From an uncultured Lachnospiraceae bacterium (lineage in GTDB: Bacteria; Bacillota; Clostridia; Lachnospirales; Lachnospiraceae): a DNA stretch of 64,000 bases. A model generated the notes under the pieces. The model searched no databases. It saw only the letters and a program-made list of their open reading frames with translations, and was not told the origin of the DNA. The stretch is from positions 62,001 through 126,000 of the forward strand of contig CAJTMC010000002.1 of NCBI GenBank assembly GCA_910577115.1, written 5' to 3'. Position numbers and translations under genes: made by a program. Below, one piece after another: positions 18,101 through 28,188 of this stretch (the stretch's first letter is position 1; the number at the start of each line of letters is the position of its first letter).

Positions 18101-19957
18101 TTATTTTGCATACACATCACTGAGCAGCCAGCTCAGCTCACGAACATCATTAGATGTACTTTTCATTTCAAAATTAGAACGAATTGACACAGAGTGTTGT
18201 GCGTTTGGCGAAACCTTTAAAACGATTTCCGTATCAGTTCCCGTTAAATTATACATTTCACTTGTACTATTATCTACGGATACATCTAATATGAATGTCT
18301 CTCCTTCTTCAAATTCCGGATAATACACTCTCATATTGATAGTCCCCTCGTCACCGGACTGTATATAAAAACTACAATTTTTTTGGCACCACCAATCATC
18401 ATAAACTCCGTAATTTATGCCCATTGCTTCTTTGAAGCTCCCAGCCTTTTTCCTTTTTATTTTATAAACATAATTATTATCACGTTGTTGTATCAATTCA
18501 GTATCATATTGATTCATAATATTGTTTAAACTATTTTTGTCAAGTTCAGCCCAATAAAAATCAACTACTAAATATGCATTTTCTTCTATTTCTTTATTTT
18601 CAATGTTATAGAATGTAGAATCTGACATATAAGCCATTACCGGTGCCTGCCACCAACCATAACCATAAAAAACAGCATGATCGGTAGTCTGTTTGATATC
18701 TTTTATCGTATTTGCTAAGTCTTGCATGTTTGCACGCGAATGTCTGTCTATTCTATCTATTTGGTTTAATAATCCACCCCCTAAAACGGTGAATGATACC
18801 AACAAAACAGTATACTTCAATATCATTTTAAGGATTTCAGGATTATGTTTCCTCAATATCCATCTAATCATGTAATATATATCATTACATATAACAATAT
18901 TTAATAAAACGACTCCTGCTACTATTCTCCTAGCCCAAGCCATCTCTGTTGAAGATATAATAAGCCACCAGCCAAAATAACTAAACATAACTAAAACTAT
19001 TATATTCGAATAGCTGTGTTGACGGTTTATAAAAAAATTAATTATCCAAGCTACAAATGTAAACAATAAGATCACAAATATCGTAAATCTATTATAAAAT
19101 CCAAATTGTTGTGTAAAAATACCCAAGTGTAACCAAAATTTTTCAAACAAATTGGCGGTATCTGCATACTTATTTCCCATACCGGATTGATTAAAAACAT
19201 CTAATAATTCTATTTTCCAACCATTAATATATGCCCCTAATCCTCCCATCTGTATAAAATGAAATATTTCAAACAATATAAGCGGAATGATAAATGCTAT
19301 AAACCATGTTTTCAAAGTTTTTATTGATAAATCTTTGTCTACCGCAACTCTATATAAAAACAAAAATAGAAATGAGGGTAACGCCAGTAAAATTACGGTT
19401 TTATTCAAAAATGCCATAGAATAAAATATTCCTGAATACACCACAAATCTTTTTTCTTTGTTTTCTTCAAAAATGAGCAACATCCATACAGAACATAAAA
19501 AAAGCGCTACTGTTGGAATTTCACCATATATCCCCCATGCCCAATCCGTAAATTGTGGCATAGCCAAAATAGAAACTACTATACTGTAGCGTATAATTTG
19601 AGGAATCCCTAAATATTTACTGATATTCCAAACAGCTACGACTAACAACACTACATATGCTGCATTAACAGAAAGCGCAGCTGTTGTATTAATGCCAAAT
19701 ATTCTCCATAACAAATATATTGGAAACAGCACTGGAGCTTTTGTTTGAATTTTATTATCAAATAATTTCCCACCATCCCAAGTAGTCATATATTTTCCAG
19801 TGTTCAACATTGATTGTGGTACTTGAAGATTCATAGCGCCATCAAATGATGGCAAAGTCCAAACACAATACTGTAATAAATACCCTCCAAAAATAAAAAT
19901 TGATAAGACAATCACAACCTTATACAAATCTTTATACACTTTTTTCATATTTTCCAT
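18101..19957 (-). CDS. PMT/ArnT-like membrane glycosyltransferase
   Basis: About 618 residues with about eleven membrane segments and a C-terminal extracellular beta-rich domain (residues 460-618). The first loop carries LPSFDGAMNLQVPQSML, with the acid position expected for GT-C enzymes, and an AWGIYGE motif follows in a later loop. The family moves sugars from polyprenyl phosphate onto external acceptors. Start choice is uncertain: ATG 19957 has GGAG 11 bases upstream, while an in-frame GTG at 19984 and ATG at 19969 have poor sites. It is last in the AT-rich operon that begins with the Wzm exporter. Specificity is unknown. Confidence 0.7.
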   Translation of the reverse strand: MENMKKVYKDLYKVVIVLSIFIFGGYLLQYCVWTLPSFDGAMNLQVPQSMLNTGKYMTTWDGGKLFDNKIQTKAPVLFPIYLLWRIFGINTTAALSVNAAYVVLLVVAVWNISKYLGIPQIIRYSIVVSILAMPQFTDWAWGIYGEIPTVALFLCSVWMLLIFEENKEKRFVVYSGIFYSMAFLNKTVILLALPSFLFLFLYRVAVDKDLSIKTLKTWFIAFIIPLILFEIFHFIQMGGLGAYINGWKIELLDVFNQSGMGNKYADTANLFEKFWLHLGIFTQQFGFYNRFTIFVILLFTFVAWIINFFINRQHSYSNIIVLVMFSYFGWWLIISSTEMAWARRIVAGVVLLNIVICNDIYYMIRWILRKHNPEILKMILKYTVLLVSFTVLGGGLLNQIDRIDRHSRANMQDLANTIKDIKQTTDHAVFYGYGWWQAPVMAYMSDSTFYNIENKEIEENAYLVVDFYWAELDKNSLNNIMNQYDTELIQQRDNNYVYKIKRKKAGSFKEAMGINYGVYDDWWCQKNCSFYIQSGDEGTINMRVYYPEFEEGETFILDVSVDNSTSEMYNLTGTDTEIVLKVSPNAQHSVSIRSNFEMKSTSNDVRELSWLLSDVYAK

Positions 19958-20014
19958 TCTATTAGTCATCTCCGTCAAATTCACAACCTATTAGATTTTG
20001 AACCTATCAGCCAC

Positions 20015-21202
20015 TTAATTTTTTGTAAGATACAGCCCAGAATATGTATTAAAACATACACTATCTATAACACTACCTTTTTTCTTATCATAAACTACAA
20101 TATTCAATCCACAATCATTGACAGAATAATCTTCTCCATCAATTTGAATAACTGAATTATTACCAACATCAAAATTAGCAGATTCTATATGCAGTGATAC
20201 TCCAAGTTCATTATTATCGTATGTTAATACATCTGATTTAACATCTTCATAAATAAGATTATAACCATCCAATACTGCAATATAGCTTCTATGGACTCCC
20301 GCGGTATATAGATTCTTTTCAAGGCCAAGCTGATTCATCTTTGCTACAATTTCATCTGTCATAGCCTGGCTTGACTCATCTTTTACCGCAAATATAACAA
20401 TATAGTCCTCATTCCTTAACGCATCCAAATATTCTAACATAAAATCATGATTGATTTTTACTATGCTTTCCTCATCTTCATTACTTGTTTCATAAATTGA
20501 TTTCGTTTCCAAATAAAAGGGAATGCTTTTAATTGATGTAGGGTATCCGGCAAAATACTGAACTACATGCATCCTTAATTTACGCTCCAAATACCACTCT
20601 GAATAAGGTATTGATACCGTTAGGAAAGTTCCATCATAAGAGGTATCCATCTTCCTGTCATTTATGGTGACGATGCTATTCTCCGTCAGATTTTCTCCTT
20701 GTAATATCAGATTCTGAAAAAGACTTCCATCAAAAGACAATATTTCCGGCGAGATCATCTTTATCTCAGGAATTTCAATGTCATCGTCTGAAAGGACTGT
20801 AAAAACCTTTTTATTAGATTTTGCAAATAAATCGCTATTAATTTTGGTCTGAACCTGTATTGAGAAATTTCCTTCAGTATTGTAATAAGACTCCGGTAAT
20901 CTTATTATCAGGGAATCATCTGCAGCAGAGATAATATTACATCCGCTTTCCCAAACTCCATTTACATAAACTCCTGTAATATTACCAAAGTTCTCACCGG
21001 TTAACACTATGCTCTTATCCGTATTAAAATAACAATTTTGCATAACTTCCGAAGGTGTAATGTTAGAAATTATTGGTTTCGGCATTAATACTCTTGGCGT
21101 TAATATATATAACACCAAACAAAGTAATATGCCTCCGCTGCATAAAACCATTTTTTTATGTTTGTTTAAGGCAATCATAATATTCTTCATAGTAGCGTAC
21201 AT
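20015..21202 (-). CDS. membrane-anchored protein with IPT/TIG-like repeats and an ILEI/FAM3-like domain
   Basis: A 395-residue protein with one N-terminal membrane helix (VLCSGGILLCLVLYILTPRV) and an external remainder. Residues 40-245 hold two IPT/TIG-like Ig domains, each opening with phrases such as ISNITPSEV and IKMISPEI. The C-terminal 150 residues resemble the ILEI domain of FAM3 cytokines and the POMGnT1 stem, which in POMGnT1 binds glycans. The two halves are in the opposite order to FAM3: first EDYIVIFAVKDESSQAM...SYIAVLDG, then ESANFDVGNNSVI...GLNIVVYDKKKGSVIDS. ATG 21202 is chosen because it follows AAAGGAAAC; an earlier in-frame ATG would overlap the previous gene by 65 bases. Probably a glycan-binding accessory of the surface-polymer pathway (inference). 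Confidence 0.7.
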   Translation of the reverse strand: MYATMKNIMIALNKHKKMVLCSGGILLCLVLYILTPRVLMPKPIISNITPSEVMQNCYFNTDKSIVLTGENFGNITGVYVNGVWESGCNIISAADDSLIIRLPESYYNTEGNFSIQVQTKINSDLFAKSNKKVFTVLSDDDIEIPEIKMISPEILSFDGSLFQNLILQGENLTENSIVTINDRKMDTSYDGTFLTVSIPYSEWYLERKLRMHVVQYFAGYPTSIKSIPFYLETKSIYETSNEDEESIVKINHDFMLEYLDALRNEDYIVIFAVKDESSQAMTDEIVAKMNQLGLEKNLYTAGVHRSYIAVLDGYNLIYEDVKSDVLTYDNNELGVSLHIESANFDVGNNSVIQIDGEDYSVNDCGLNIVVYDKKKGSVIDSVCFNTYSGLYLTKN

Positions 21203-21260
21203 AATTTCGTTTCCTTTTTTCCTGCAGTCCAAAAACTTAAATAAAAAAACAAATGTATTC

Positions 21261-23261
21261 CTATCTCTCAAATAATTCATAATACTGTAACGCCTTATAT
21301 TCATTAAGCTTATCATTCTCTTCACTTATATCATGCCATTTTTCATCCGCAGTTTGATATCCTGCCTGATTAATAATAGGAATTTCTTTCTCCAGATCAA
21401 GCAAATACTCCATATATTCTGAATGGATACCTGCTATCTTCAATAAATTAGCGCCTAAATAATTAATGCTCATATCTTTGTTTTCGTTGCCCAAATCAAA
21501 ATCATAATTACCCCAAATAATATATGGCGTAATATACCTTTTTTCAATGTCAGCAATTTCTGAATATTCCCCCAAAGATGATATAAACACATCATCTAAT
21601 GCTGGTTGATGATCCCCAAACATGCAAATTAATACCGGATCGTCCTGCTCTGAAAAATATTCCAATAGTTTAATAAATGCCTTGTCAGATTCTCTCATCA
21701 AAGTCAGATAATTGATCAAATCTCCATAGTTTTCATATTGTTTTTCGACCGAAATAAGATCAATGTCACTCCTTAAAGGTATGTCATATCCTCCATGATT
21801 CTGCATTGTAATATTAAACAGAAATAGCGGTTTCGTCTTATTTTCATATAATTGAATAATCTGCTCATAATTAAATTCGTCTGAAGCGCCCCAGCTTATA
21901 TATTGAGCATCGGGCATCTCTTCTTCCGAAATGAATCTGTCAAATCCAAACCAATCATAGACTTTTACCCTGTTCCAATTGTCAGCAATATACGGATGCA
22001 TTGCTATTGTCTCATATCCGCATTCCGAAAAAACCTCTACCAAATTAAATGCTTTTGATAAATTCCAGCTCTGATAAGGATATACCCCCGCACTGATATT
22101 AGCCATCGAATTTCCTGTCAAAAATTCGAACTCGGAATTACATGTCCCTCCTCCACAAACAGATGCATATGTATTTCCACGCATAATATAGGAATCAATA
22201 CCATAAAAATTGGAAAGGTATTCGTCCGAAGTAATTTCACCTAAAACGCTAAGATCGGCAAAAGACTCATTCATAATTACAATAACAGTTGGTATTTTAT
22301 CAAGAGACGCTGTCTCTTGTTTTTTATATGCCCCAAGTATTTCCTGTATCTCTTTATCTGAATAATTGTTTGGCTTATTCATTTGCATATTCTGCGCACT
22401 TATAAGCATAGTAACAGGCGCTCCATTAGAATAAAAACTTTCTACTGGTGCCCAAGCATTTATGTATGTCCCGAAAGCATTTTGAATATTAATATGAAAT
22501 ATGATTATCAGTATGGCAATGAAACCTAAACAACCTCCTGCTTGTATTATAAACTGCCTTCTTTTTTCATGAATTTTTATATCAGCCGGTGTAAAATAAA
22601 GCAGGCATGTAAACAAACCTATAAAAACAAGTGTTCCAAAAATAACAGAATCACTAAGCCAATATGAGTATTGACCTACTACCGTCAATGCCGTCCCGAC
22701 AGCTGTTAAATCATTAAAAAGAGGGGGGCATCCTTTAAATTCCAGTACATAATAATTGATAATCCCATAAATATAACAAAGAAAAGAAACCATAACATAT
22801 GTCAGCAGCGACTTTGTTGTTATAAGCAGCAACGCTATTGTGATTATCAGAATTAGAAAATAATTAAGAAGAAACGTTAAGATACTAAGTTCCTTAATTG
22901 CCAAATTCCATATTTTCTCTTCCATATACAATGAAACAAGTGGTACAATCAATGCATATATCCAAGTCAATTTCCTTCTTTTCGTAAAGTGTCTATGCAT
23001 TATCTGTACTCTAAAACATAATAAAATGGTTAAAACAAACCATGACAGGCTTACCCACATAAAGCTGTTTGATTTCATGCATATCTTTTGATGTACGTAA
23101 TTATTCGCAATAATAAAATAACCCAATACACCAATGGCAGCTATTATTGAACGAAGCATACATGTAATTATGTTCTCTCTATTTTTTCGAAAGTACTTTT
23201 TCAGTATATAGAAATATACGCTTTTCAAATCATATTCTCCTAAAAGTGAATTTTTTTGCAT
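21261..23261 (-). CDS. LtaS-like phosphoglycerol transferase (sulfatase fold)
   Basis: A 666-residue membrane enzyme. The N-terminal half has about nine hydrophobic helices. The C-terminal half is an extracellular sulfatase-fold domain starting at PTVIVIMNESF (metal-binding Glu). The nucleophile is Thr373 in GGGTCNSEFEFLTG. Later metal and active-site residues appear in NITMQNHGGYD and CMFGDHQPALDD. Family members transfer phosphoglycerol from phosphatidylglycerol, either to build lipoteichoic acid or to decorate glycans. A decorating role is favoured here by the polysaccharide neighbours and the longer membrane domain than classical LtaS. ATG 23261 directly follows the previous stop codon with a weak ribosome site, so coupling is likely. 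Confidence 0.85.
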   Translation of the reverse strand: MQKNSLLGEYDLKSVYFYILKKYFRKNRENIITCMLRSIIAAIGVLGYFIIANNYVHQKICMKSNSFMWVSLSWFVLTILLCFRVQIMHRHFTKRRKLTWIYALIVPLVSLYMEEKIWNLAIKELSILTFLLNYFLILIITIALLLITTKSLLTYVMVSFLCYIYGIINYYVLEFKGCPPLFNDLTAVGTALTVVGQYSYWLSDSVIFGTLVFIGLFTCLLYFTPADIKIHEKRRQFIIQAGGCLGFIAILIIIFHINIQNAFGTYINAWAPVESFYSNGAPVTMLISAQNMQMNKPNNYSDKEIQEILGAYKKQETASLDKIPTVIVIMNESFADLSVLGEITSDEYLSNFYGIDSYIMRGNTYASVCGGGTCNSEFEFLTGNSMANISAGVYPYQSWNLSKAFNLVEVFSECGYETIAMHPYIADNWNRVKVYDWFGFDRFISEEEMPDAQYISWGASDEFNYEQIIQLYENKTKPLFLFNITMQNHGGYDIPLRSDIDLISVEKQYENYGDLINYLTLMRESDKAFIKLLEYFSEQDDPVLICMFGDHQPALDDVFISSLGEYSEIADIEKRYITPYIIWGNYDFDLGNENKDMSINYLGANLLKIAGIHSEYMEYLLDLEKEIPIINQAGYQTADEKWHDISEENDKLNEYKALQYYELFER

Positions 23262-26200
23262 TTAAATTTCACTAATATCTAATTTTATAACCCTTTCCGC
23301 CTCAGATATCAAAAAATTTTTACGAATAAAGTCCTTTCCTCTTTCTGACATCTCCCTTAATCTGTCAAAATCCTGATAAAGGCTGCATACCAATTCTGCC
23401 ATTTTAGTACCATTGTCTTCTATCAGCATAGCGCCATCCTCTATGTTTAACCCTTCGGCTCCAATAGAAGTAGTGACTAACGGTATTTGATAATATCCCG
23501 CCTCAACCACTTTTCCCTTTACTCCGGCTCCAAACCGCAAAGGAACTATCGCTATGCGGCATGTTCGGTATAGTTTCTCTAAGTATTCATCTGTTACAAA
23601 CCCTTCAATAATAATATTGTCTGATGCCAATTTTTCAATTTCTTTTGTGGCTTTGCCTCCAACAATGTGCCATTTAATATCCGGAAACCGATTGACAATT
23701 ATTGGAAATACCTCTTTTGCAAACCAAAGAACAGCATCTATATTAGGCGGGTGTCCGAAGCCTCCCACGTATAATAAATCCTGTCTTTCACTAAAATTCT
23801 TGTTAATATCCATAAGTATTTCATCATAAATATAGAGCGGAATATTACGAATCGGTTTATTGGGAAAGGCCTGCTGCATAATAGTCTGTTCATAGGTACC
23901 TACAACGTGTCCTACATCAGCTTTTTCAAAAAGTTCATACTCTGTTTTTTTCCAGTTTTCCGACGATTTTAATTTCTCCGGATCGTTCGTCATTTCATAT
24001 TCTCTACGTTCTCTGATGTGATGTAAATCATGTGCAAAGTATAATATTTTTGCTCTCGAATACTGCCTTACCAAATCAATATATTTTATTGCAATATGCG
24101 GACGCTGCAAATAGATATAATCAAAGTAATGACTGTTTTCCTTAAGCCATTCCTGCCAATTATTATAGTAAAAATTTCCATATAGCACCTCTATGCCCAT
24201 CTGATTCAGCTCTGTCGTATAAGGCTCATGTTTATAAAAATTATCCCCAATAAAGGTAACTTGAAATCCCATCTTAACAAACAGCTTCAAATACATATAA
24301 GTGCATTTTCCGCCTGCGTCCTGATCATGATGCGGTACATAATGGTCCACAACAAGAATATGCTTCTTATGGATACTTCTGTCTTTTGCTATGAATACAT
24401 TCTTTCCGTTTTCTTCATGCTCATTCTCTAATATATCTTTCCATTTTTCAAAAAATTTTTGGTAATTTACCTGTTGGTATTGCTTCTGTCCTCCTTGCAA
24501 ATCTGTTCCGTTTGAAACACCTTCAAAGTGAACAACAACCGATAATGGCTGATACCTTACCTTATATCCATGTTTTCTTACTTCGAACGCCAAATCCGTA
24601 TCTTCATAATATGCCGGTACAAACCTCTCATCGAAACCTCCGATTTCATTCCATAAAGATTTCTTTATCATTATGGCTGCTCCCGAAATATAATCTGCTT
24701 CCTTTACATAGTTATACTCAGGATCCTCAGGATTTTTCCTGTTTCCATAATTCCATGCAGAACCGTCCCTCCACAAAATTCCACCTGCCTCTTGCAGATA
24801 TCCATCCGGATAAACAAGCTTTGAGCCAACCATTCCTGTCCGGTCATCGCTTTCAATTAACTGAACCAGTGGATGCAGCCAGTTTTCCTGCACTTGTGTG
24901 TCATTATTTAAAAATAAAATATACTTTCCTTTTGCATGTTTTGCCGCATTATTACAATTTAGCAAAAACCGCATATTTTTCTTTGTCGTAACTACTTTTA
25001 TCCCACTAACAATGTCCGTAATATTTTTTGTCAAATCTATCGAACAGTCATTCGCTATTATAACTTCATATGCAACATCACCGGAATTTTTCAAAATGGA
25101 TTTCAGGCAGTTATAGGTATAATGAAATTCATTATATACCGGAATAATAATGGATACCTCCGGCTTAGGAAATGTTTGAAAAGTAATTTTCTCAAAACTT
25201 TCTGTCTTCAATTCCTGCGTATTACTGCCCTGAACAGGCATAATTGAAACTTCCGAAACTGCATTACCGCTCAACCCCATTTTCTCAGTTCTTACCGCCG
25301 TCTCGAAACCTCGTTTCACCCCTTGCATATCGCCATTTTTCATATATTTTATATAATTCTTAATGCGGGTAGGATTGATTACATGAAACATAACAATAGG
25401 ATGCTTGAAAATATTCACAATAATCCTTGTAAAAAATCTTCTTCGGCTGTCAGGTGGCAATAAAAAATCGCCTGCTTTTTGCATTTTTTTTGTCATTTTA
25501 TAGGAATGGGTATTTTTTTCACGTTCATAGGAACGTTCCACTTCCAGCAGCAGCTCTATATGTCCCTCCTTGTTTTTGACTGTCTGTTCCAATTCCGCAA
25601 TTCTGTTTTTATAATCTGAAATGTCTTTGTCCTGTTGAACTATTATTTTTTGCTGCTCAGCATTTTCTGCACTTTGTTTCTCAATTTGCTCTGATTTCTC
25701 TATGCTCTGCTGTGCATATTTTTCTATATCCTCTGTCTGCTGTGCAATTTTTTCTGACTGGTTTAAAATCGTCTGTAACTGTGTATCATTCTGTTGTTTC
25801 TGCGATTCTATCTGCCTGTCTTTTGCTTCAATCTCCGCTTCATAAGCTTCTATTTTATGTTTATTCTGCATAATCGCTGAATCCAGATAATCTATATGGC
25901 GATTTCTATCATCATTTTCTTTTTGCAGCCTGCGAATGGTATTCCCTCTTTTCTCCAGCTCGCTATCCAGTTTCTTTATATGCTGATTTCTTGCTTCGTT
26001 GTCCTCCTGCAAATTATTGATAATGGTTTTCTGATTTTCCAATTCGGCATTCAAATGCTTAATATGAGCATTTCTGCTTTCTTCTTCTTTCTGCAATGTC
26101 AATATTCTGCTGATATTTTCATCGTACTCATTTAAGTTATCCACATACAATGATGCAAACGGAAGCTTATTTAATTTTTCATGAGATGCAATTGCAATAT

Positions 26201-26846
26201 AATACTTTCCTTCATCGTTATATTTCTGTTCCCGACTGTAATAATCTATTATTTCATCACTTCTGTCACAGCTGTCTATCACTGACAATACACGAAACGC
26301 CTGATTATAGAGCTGCACATATTGAAACTTTTTACGCAAAAATGATACAAATTCATCATGATAGAATTCTTTCATATGAAATTCATTTTTATAATTATGC
26401 ATATCGGAATAAACTGCCTTATTGGGAGTAGATATAATCAATATGCCATTCGTTTTTAATACCCTGTCTATTTCAGCCAAAAATTTATTCTGGATTTCTT
26501 CATAAACATGCTCAATTGTCTCAAACGATACAACAACATCAATACTGTGATCCGGCAAATCGAGCTTCTCAATACTTCCCACTCTAAAGCTTAGATTGCC
26601 TTTGCCTTCATATAACTTACGCGCTCTGCTTACAGCGTCCTTATCAATATCTACTGCGATTACTTCTCTGGCTGTCTCTGCCAATATATTACTTCCGTAA
26701 CCTTCGCCACATGCAGCATCAAGAACACATTTTCCCTCTGCCAGCTTACGCACACTCAAATATCTTTGATAATGTTCTATTTCAAGTTTTCTGTCATGTA
26801 TACCCGGAACAAATCGTTCTCCGGTAAAGATTTCTTCACTTTTCAT
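23262..26846 (-). CDS. methyltransferase / coiled coil / GT2 / GT4 fusion protein
   Basis: A 1194-residue cytoplasmic protein with four parts. Residues 1-235 are a SAM methyltransferase (VLDAACGEGYGSNIL as SAM loop, then VVSFETIEHV). Residues 242-450 are a long polar coiled coil containing 28-residue repeats. Residues 555-800 are a GT2 domain (VSIIIPVYNEFHYT, then ILFLNNDTQV). Residues 825-1190 are a GT4 domain, with the glycogen-phosphorylase-like motif near PLRFGAGVKGKVVEAGYYQ. ATG 26846 is preferred over an earlier ATG that would overlap the upstream gene; GAGGG precedes it. WsaE (methyltransferase plus glycosyltransferases) and WbdD (methyltransferase plus coiled-coil ruler) are relevant comparisons. 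It probably extends and caps a polysaccharide before export by the adjacent Wzt/Wzm. Confidence 0.88.
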   Translation of the reverse strand: MKSEEIFTGERFVPGIHDRKLEIEHYQRYLSVRKLAEGKCVLDAACGEGYGSNILAETAREVIAVDIDKDAVSRARKLYEGKGNLSFRVGSIEKLDLPDHSIDVVVSFETIEHVYEEIQNKFLAEIDRVLKTNGILIISTPNKAVYSDMHNYKNEFHMKEFYHDEFVSFLRKKFQYVQLYNQAFRVLSVIDSCDRSDEIIDYYSREQKYNDEGKYYIAIASHEKLNKLPFASLYVDNLNEYDENISRILTLQKEEESRNAHIKHLNAELENQKTIINNLQEDNEARNQHIKKLDSELEKRGNTIRRLQKENDDRNRHIDYLDSAIMQNKHKIEAYEAEIEAKDRQIESQKQQNDTQLQTILNQSEKIAQQTEDIEKYAQQSIEKSEQIEKQSAENAEQQKIIVQQDKDISDYKNRIAELEQTVKNKEGHIELLLEVERSYEREKNTHSYKMTKKMQKAGDFLLPPDSRRRFFTRIIVNIFKHPIVMFHVINPTRIKNYIKYMKNGDMQGVKRGFETAVRTEKMGLSGNAVSEVSIMPVQGSNTQELKTESFEKITFQTFPKPEVSIIIPVYNEFHYTYNCLKSILKNSGDVAYEVIIANDCSIDLTKNITDIVSGIKVVTTKKNMRFLLNCNNAAKHAKGKYILFLNNDTQVQENWLHPLVQLIESDDRTGMVGSKLVYPDGYLQEAGGILWRDGSAWNYGNRKNPEDPEYNYVKEADYISGAAIMIKKSLWNEIGGFDERFVPAYYEDTDLAFEVRKHGYKVRYQPLSVVVHFEGVSNGTDLQGGQKQYQQVNYQKFFEKWKDILENEHEENGKNVFIAKDRSIHKKHILVVDHYVPHHDQDAGGKCTYMYLKLFVKMGFQVTFIGDNFYKHEPYTTELNQMGIEVLYGNFYYNNWQEWLKENSHYFDYIYLQRPHIAIKYIDLVRQYSRAKILYFAHDLHHIRERREYEMTNDPEKLKSSENWKKTEYELFEKADVGHVVGTYEQTIMQQAFPNKPIRNIPLYIYDEILMDINKNFSERQDLLYVGGFGHPPNIDAVLWFAKEVFPIIVNRFPDIKWHIVGGKATKEIEKLASDNIIIEGFVTDEYLEKLYRTCRIAIVPLRFGAGVKGKVVEAGYYQIPLVTTSIGAEGLNIEDGAMLIEDNGTKMAELVCSLYQDFDRLREMSERGKDFIRKNFLISEAERVIKLDISEI
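25830..26081 (-). repeat. three 84-bp repeats encoding 28-residue coiled-coil units
   Basis: Units start at 26081, 25997 and 25913. They encode (E/D)-x-RN-x-HI-x2-L followed by two further heptads, 28 residues each, exactly four heptads. The second and third units are clearly related to the first, with an imperfect fourth beyond. Confidence 0.75.
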
Positions 26847-26862
26847 GCTTTCCCTCTTCAAA

Positions 26863-28179
26863 TTAATACAATATGATATCCTTTTCGTCATGCTGCACAA
26901 AACCAGCCTTTGTGTCTAATTCAATCAACGATAAATTATATCCTTGATTATCTACATCAATCTTCATACCATTGTGGATTCTGTGAAGCACAATATGATT
27001 CTCCTGACTTCCTGCTGCCAGTGAAGGACTTATCAGATACTCCGTAGCACATATTCGCGGCAGTTTAATCTCAAAAGATACCTCATACAATTCTCCTGCA
27101 TTAACATGTGACACCACTTCATTTGTCAGGAAGTTATTGATAGAAAACAGCTTAGCTCCCTTTGTATTTTCCATTTCAAATCCGAATAATACATTATCAA
27201 CATTCTCATAAAACTTCGTTAATAATCCAAAATAATATGTCTTTTCGGTTTCCAAAACCACAACATCATTCTTCTGTTCATCTCTAATATAAAAAGATAG
27301 TATTTCCCCTGCTTTTGTCCCTGACTCACCGTCAGCCTTTTCTATGTCAATTCTTTTAAAGCTGCATTCTTCGCTTACTTGAATTGTCTTTTCTTTCTTT
27401 ATATTATCCAATACCAACTGCTCAACCAACTGTTTTTTCTTTTTATTTTGCTCTGCAATCTGCATACCAAGATATTTTTCACATACTTCTTTTGCTTCGC
27501 CTATTTCTCTGACGTTTCCGCGATCTAACCACACAGCCCTTGAACAAAGCTTTTTCACTGACACAATATCATGTGACACAAACAAAATCGTCGTACCTGC
27601 CGCTTTGATTGCTTCCAATTTGTTAAAGCATTTTGCTTGGAAAAAAGCATCTCCTACTGCCAATGCTTCATCAATAATCAATATTTCCGGTTCTACATTG
27701 ATTGCAAGTGCAAACGCCAGCCGAACCAGCATACCACTGGAATATGTTTTCACAGGCTGATGCACAAAGTCACCAATATCGGCAAATTCCAATATTTCTT
27801 CTTTCTTGAGATCCATTTCCTTCCTCGAAAAGCCAAGAACCGCTCCGTTCATATAAATATTCTCCACACCGGAATATTCCATATCAAATCCCGCCCCAAG
27901 CTCAAGCAATGCAGATACTTTTCCGTTAACAGCAATTGTACCTTCCGATGGCTGTATAACACCTGTTATAATTTTAAGGATTGTTGACTTGCCGGAACCG
28001 TTTGTCCCTATAATTCCAACGGTTTCTCCTTTCTCTACCTGAAACGATACATTCTTTAAGGCGTAAAAAGGTGTAGAATACTGCTTATGAAACGGGTGAA
28101 TGGCCTCTTTAAAACGGTCAATTGGATCTTTATATAGTTTATATATTTTTGTTACATCATTTACTTCAATCACGCTCAT
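26863..28179 (-). CDS. wzt: polysaccharide ABC exporter ATPase with C-terminal binding domain (Wzt type)
   Basis: A 438-residue ATPase that powers export of a lipid-linked polysaccharide with the Wzm partner encoded 9 bases upstream. Walker A is GTNGSGKST (residues 58-66), the signature is YSSGMLVRLAFALA, and Walker B is EILIIDEALAVGD. Residues 250-438 form an extra beta-rich domain of the Wzt C-terminal type. In well-studied cases (E. coli O9a) that domain recognises the modified non-reducing end of the chain. This is longer than simple TagH-like ATPases of about 260 residues. The next gene encodes a methyltransferase fusion that could make the recognised cap. ATG 28179 follows AGGAG. Confidence 0.92.
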   Translation of the reverse strand: MSVIEVNDVTKIYKLYKDPIDRFKEAIHPFHKQYSTPFYALKNVSFQVEKGETVGIIGTNGSGKSTILKIITGVIQPSEGTIAVNGKVSALLELGAGFDMEYSGVENIYMNGAVLGFSRKEMDLKKEEILEFADIGDFVHQPVKTYSSGMLVRLAFALAINVEPEILIIDEALAVGDAFFQAKCFNKLEAIKAAGTTILFVSHDIVSVKKLCSRAVWLDRGNVREIGEAKEVCEKYLGMQIAEQNKKKKQLVEQLVLDNIKKEKTIQVSEECSFKRIDIEKADGESGTKAGEILSFYIRDEQKNDVVVLETEKTYYFGLLTKFYENVDNVLFGFEMENTKGAKLFSINNFLTNEVVSHVNAGELYEVSFEIKLPRICATEYLISPSLAAGSQENHIVLHRIHNGMKIDVDNQGYNLSLIELDTKAGFVQHDEKDIILY

Positions 28180-28188
28180 AATCTGCTC

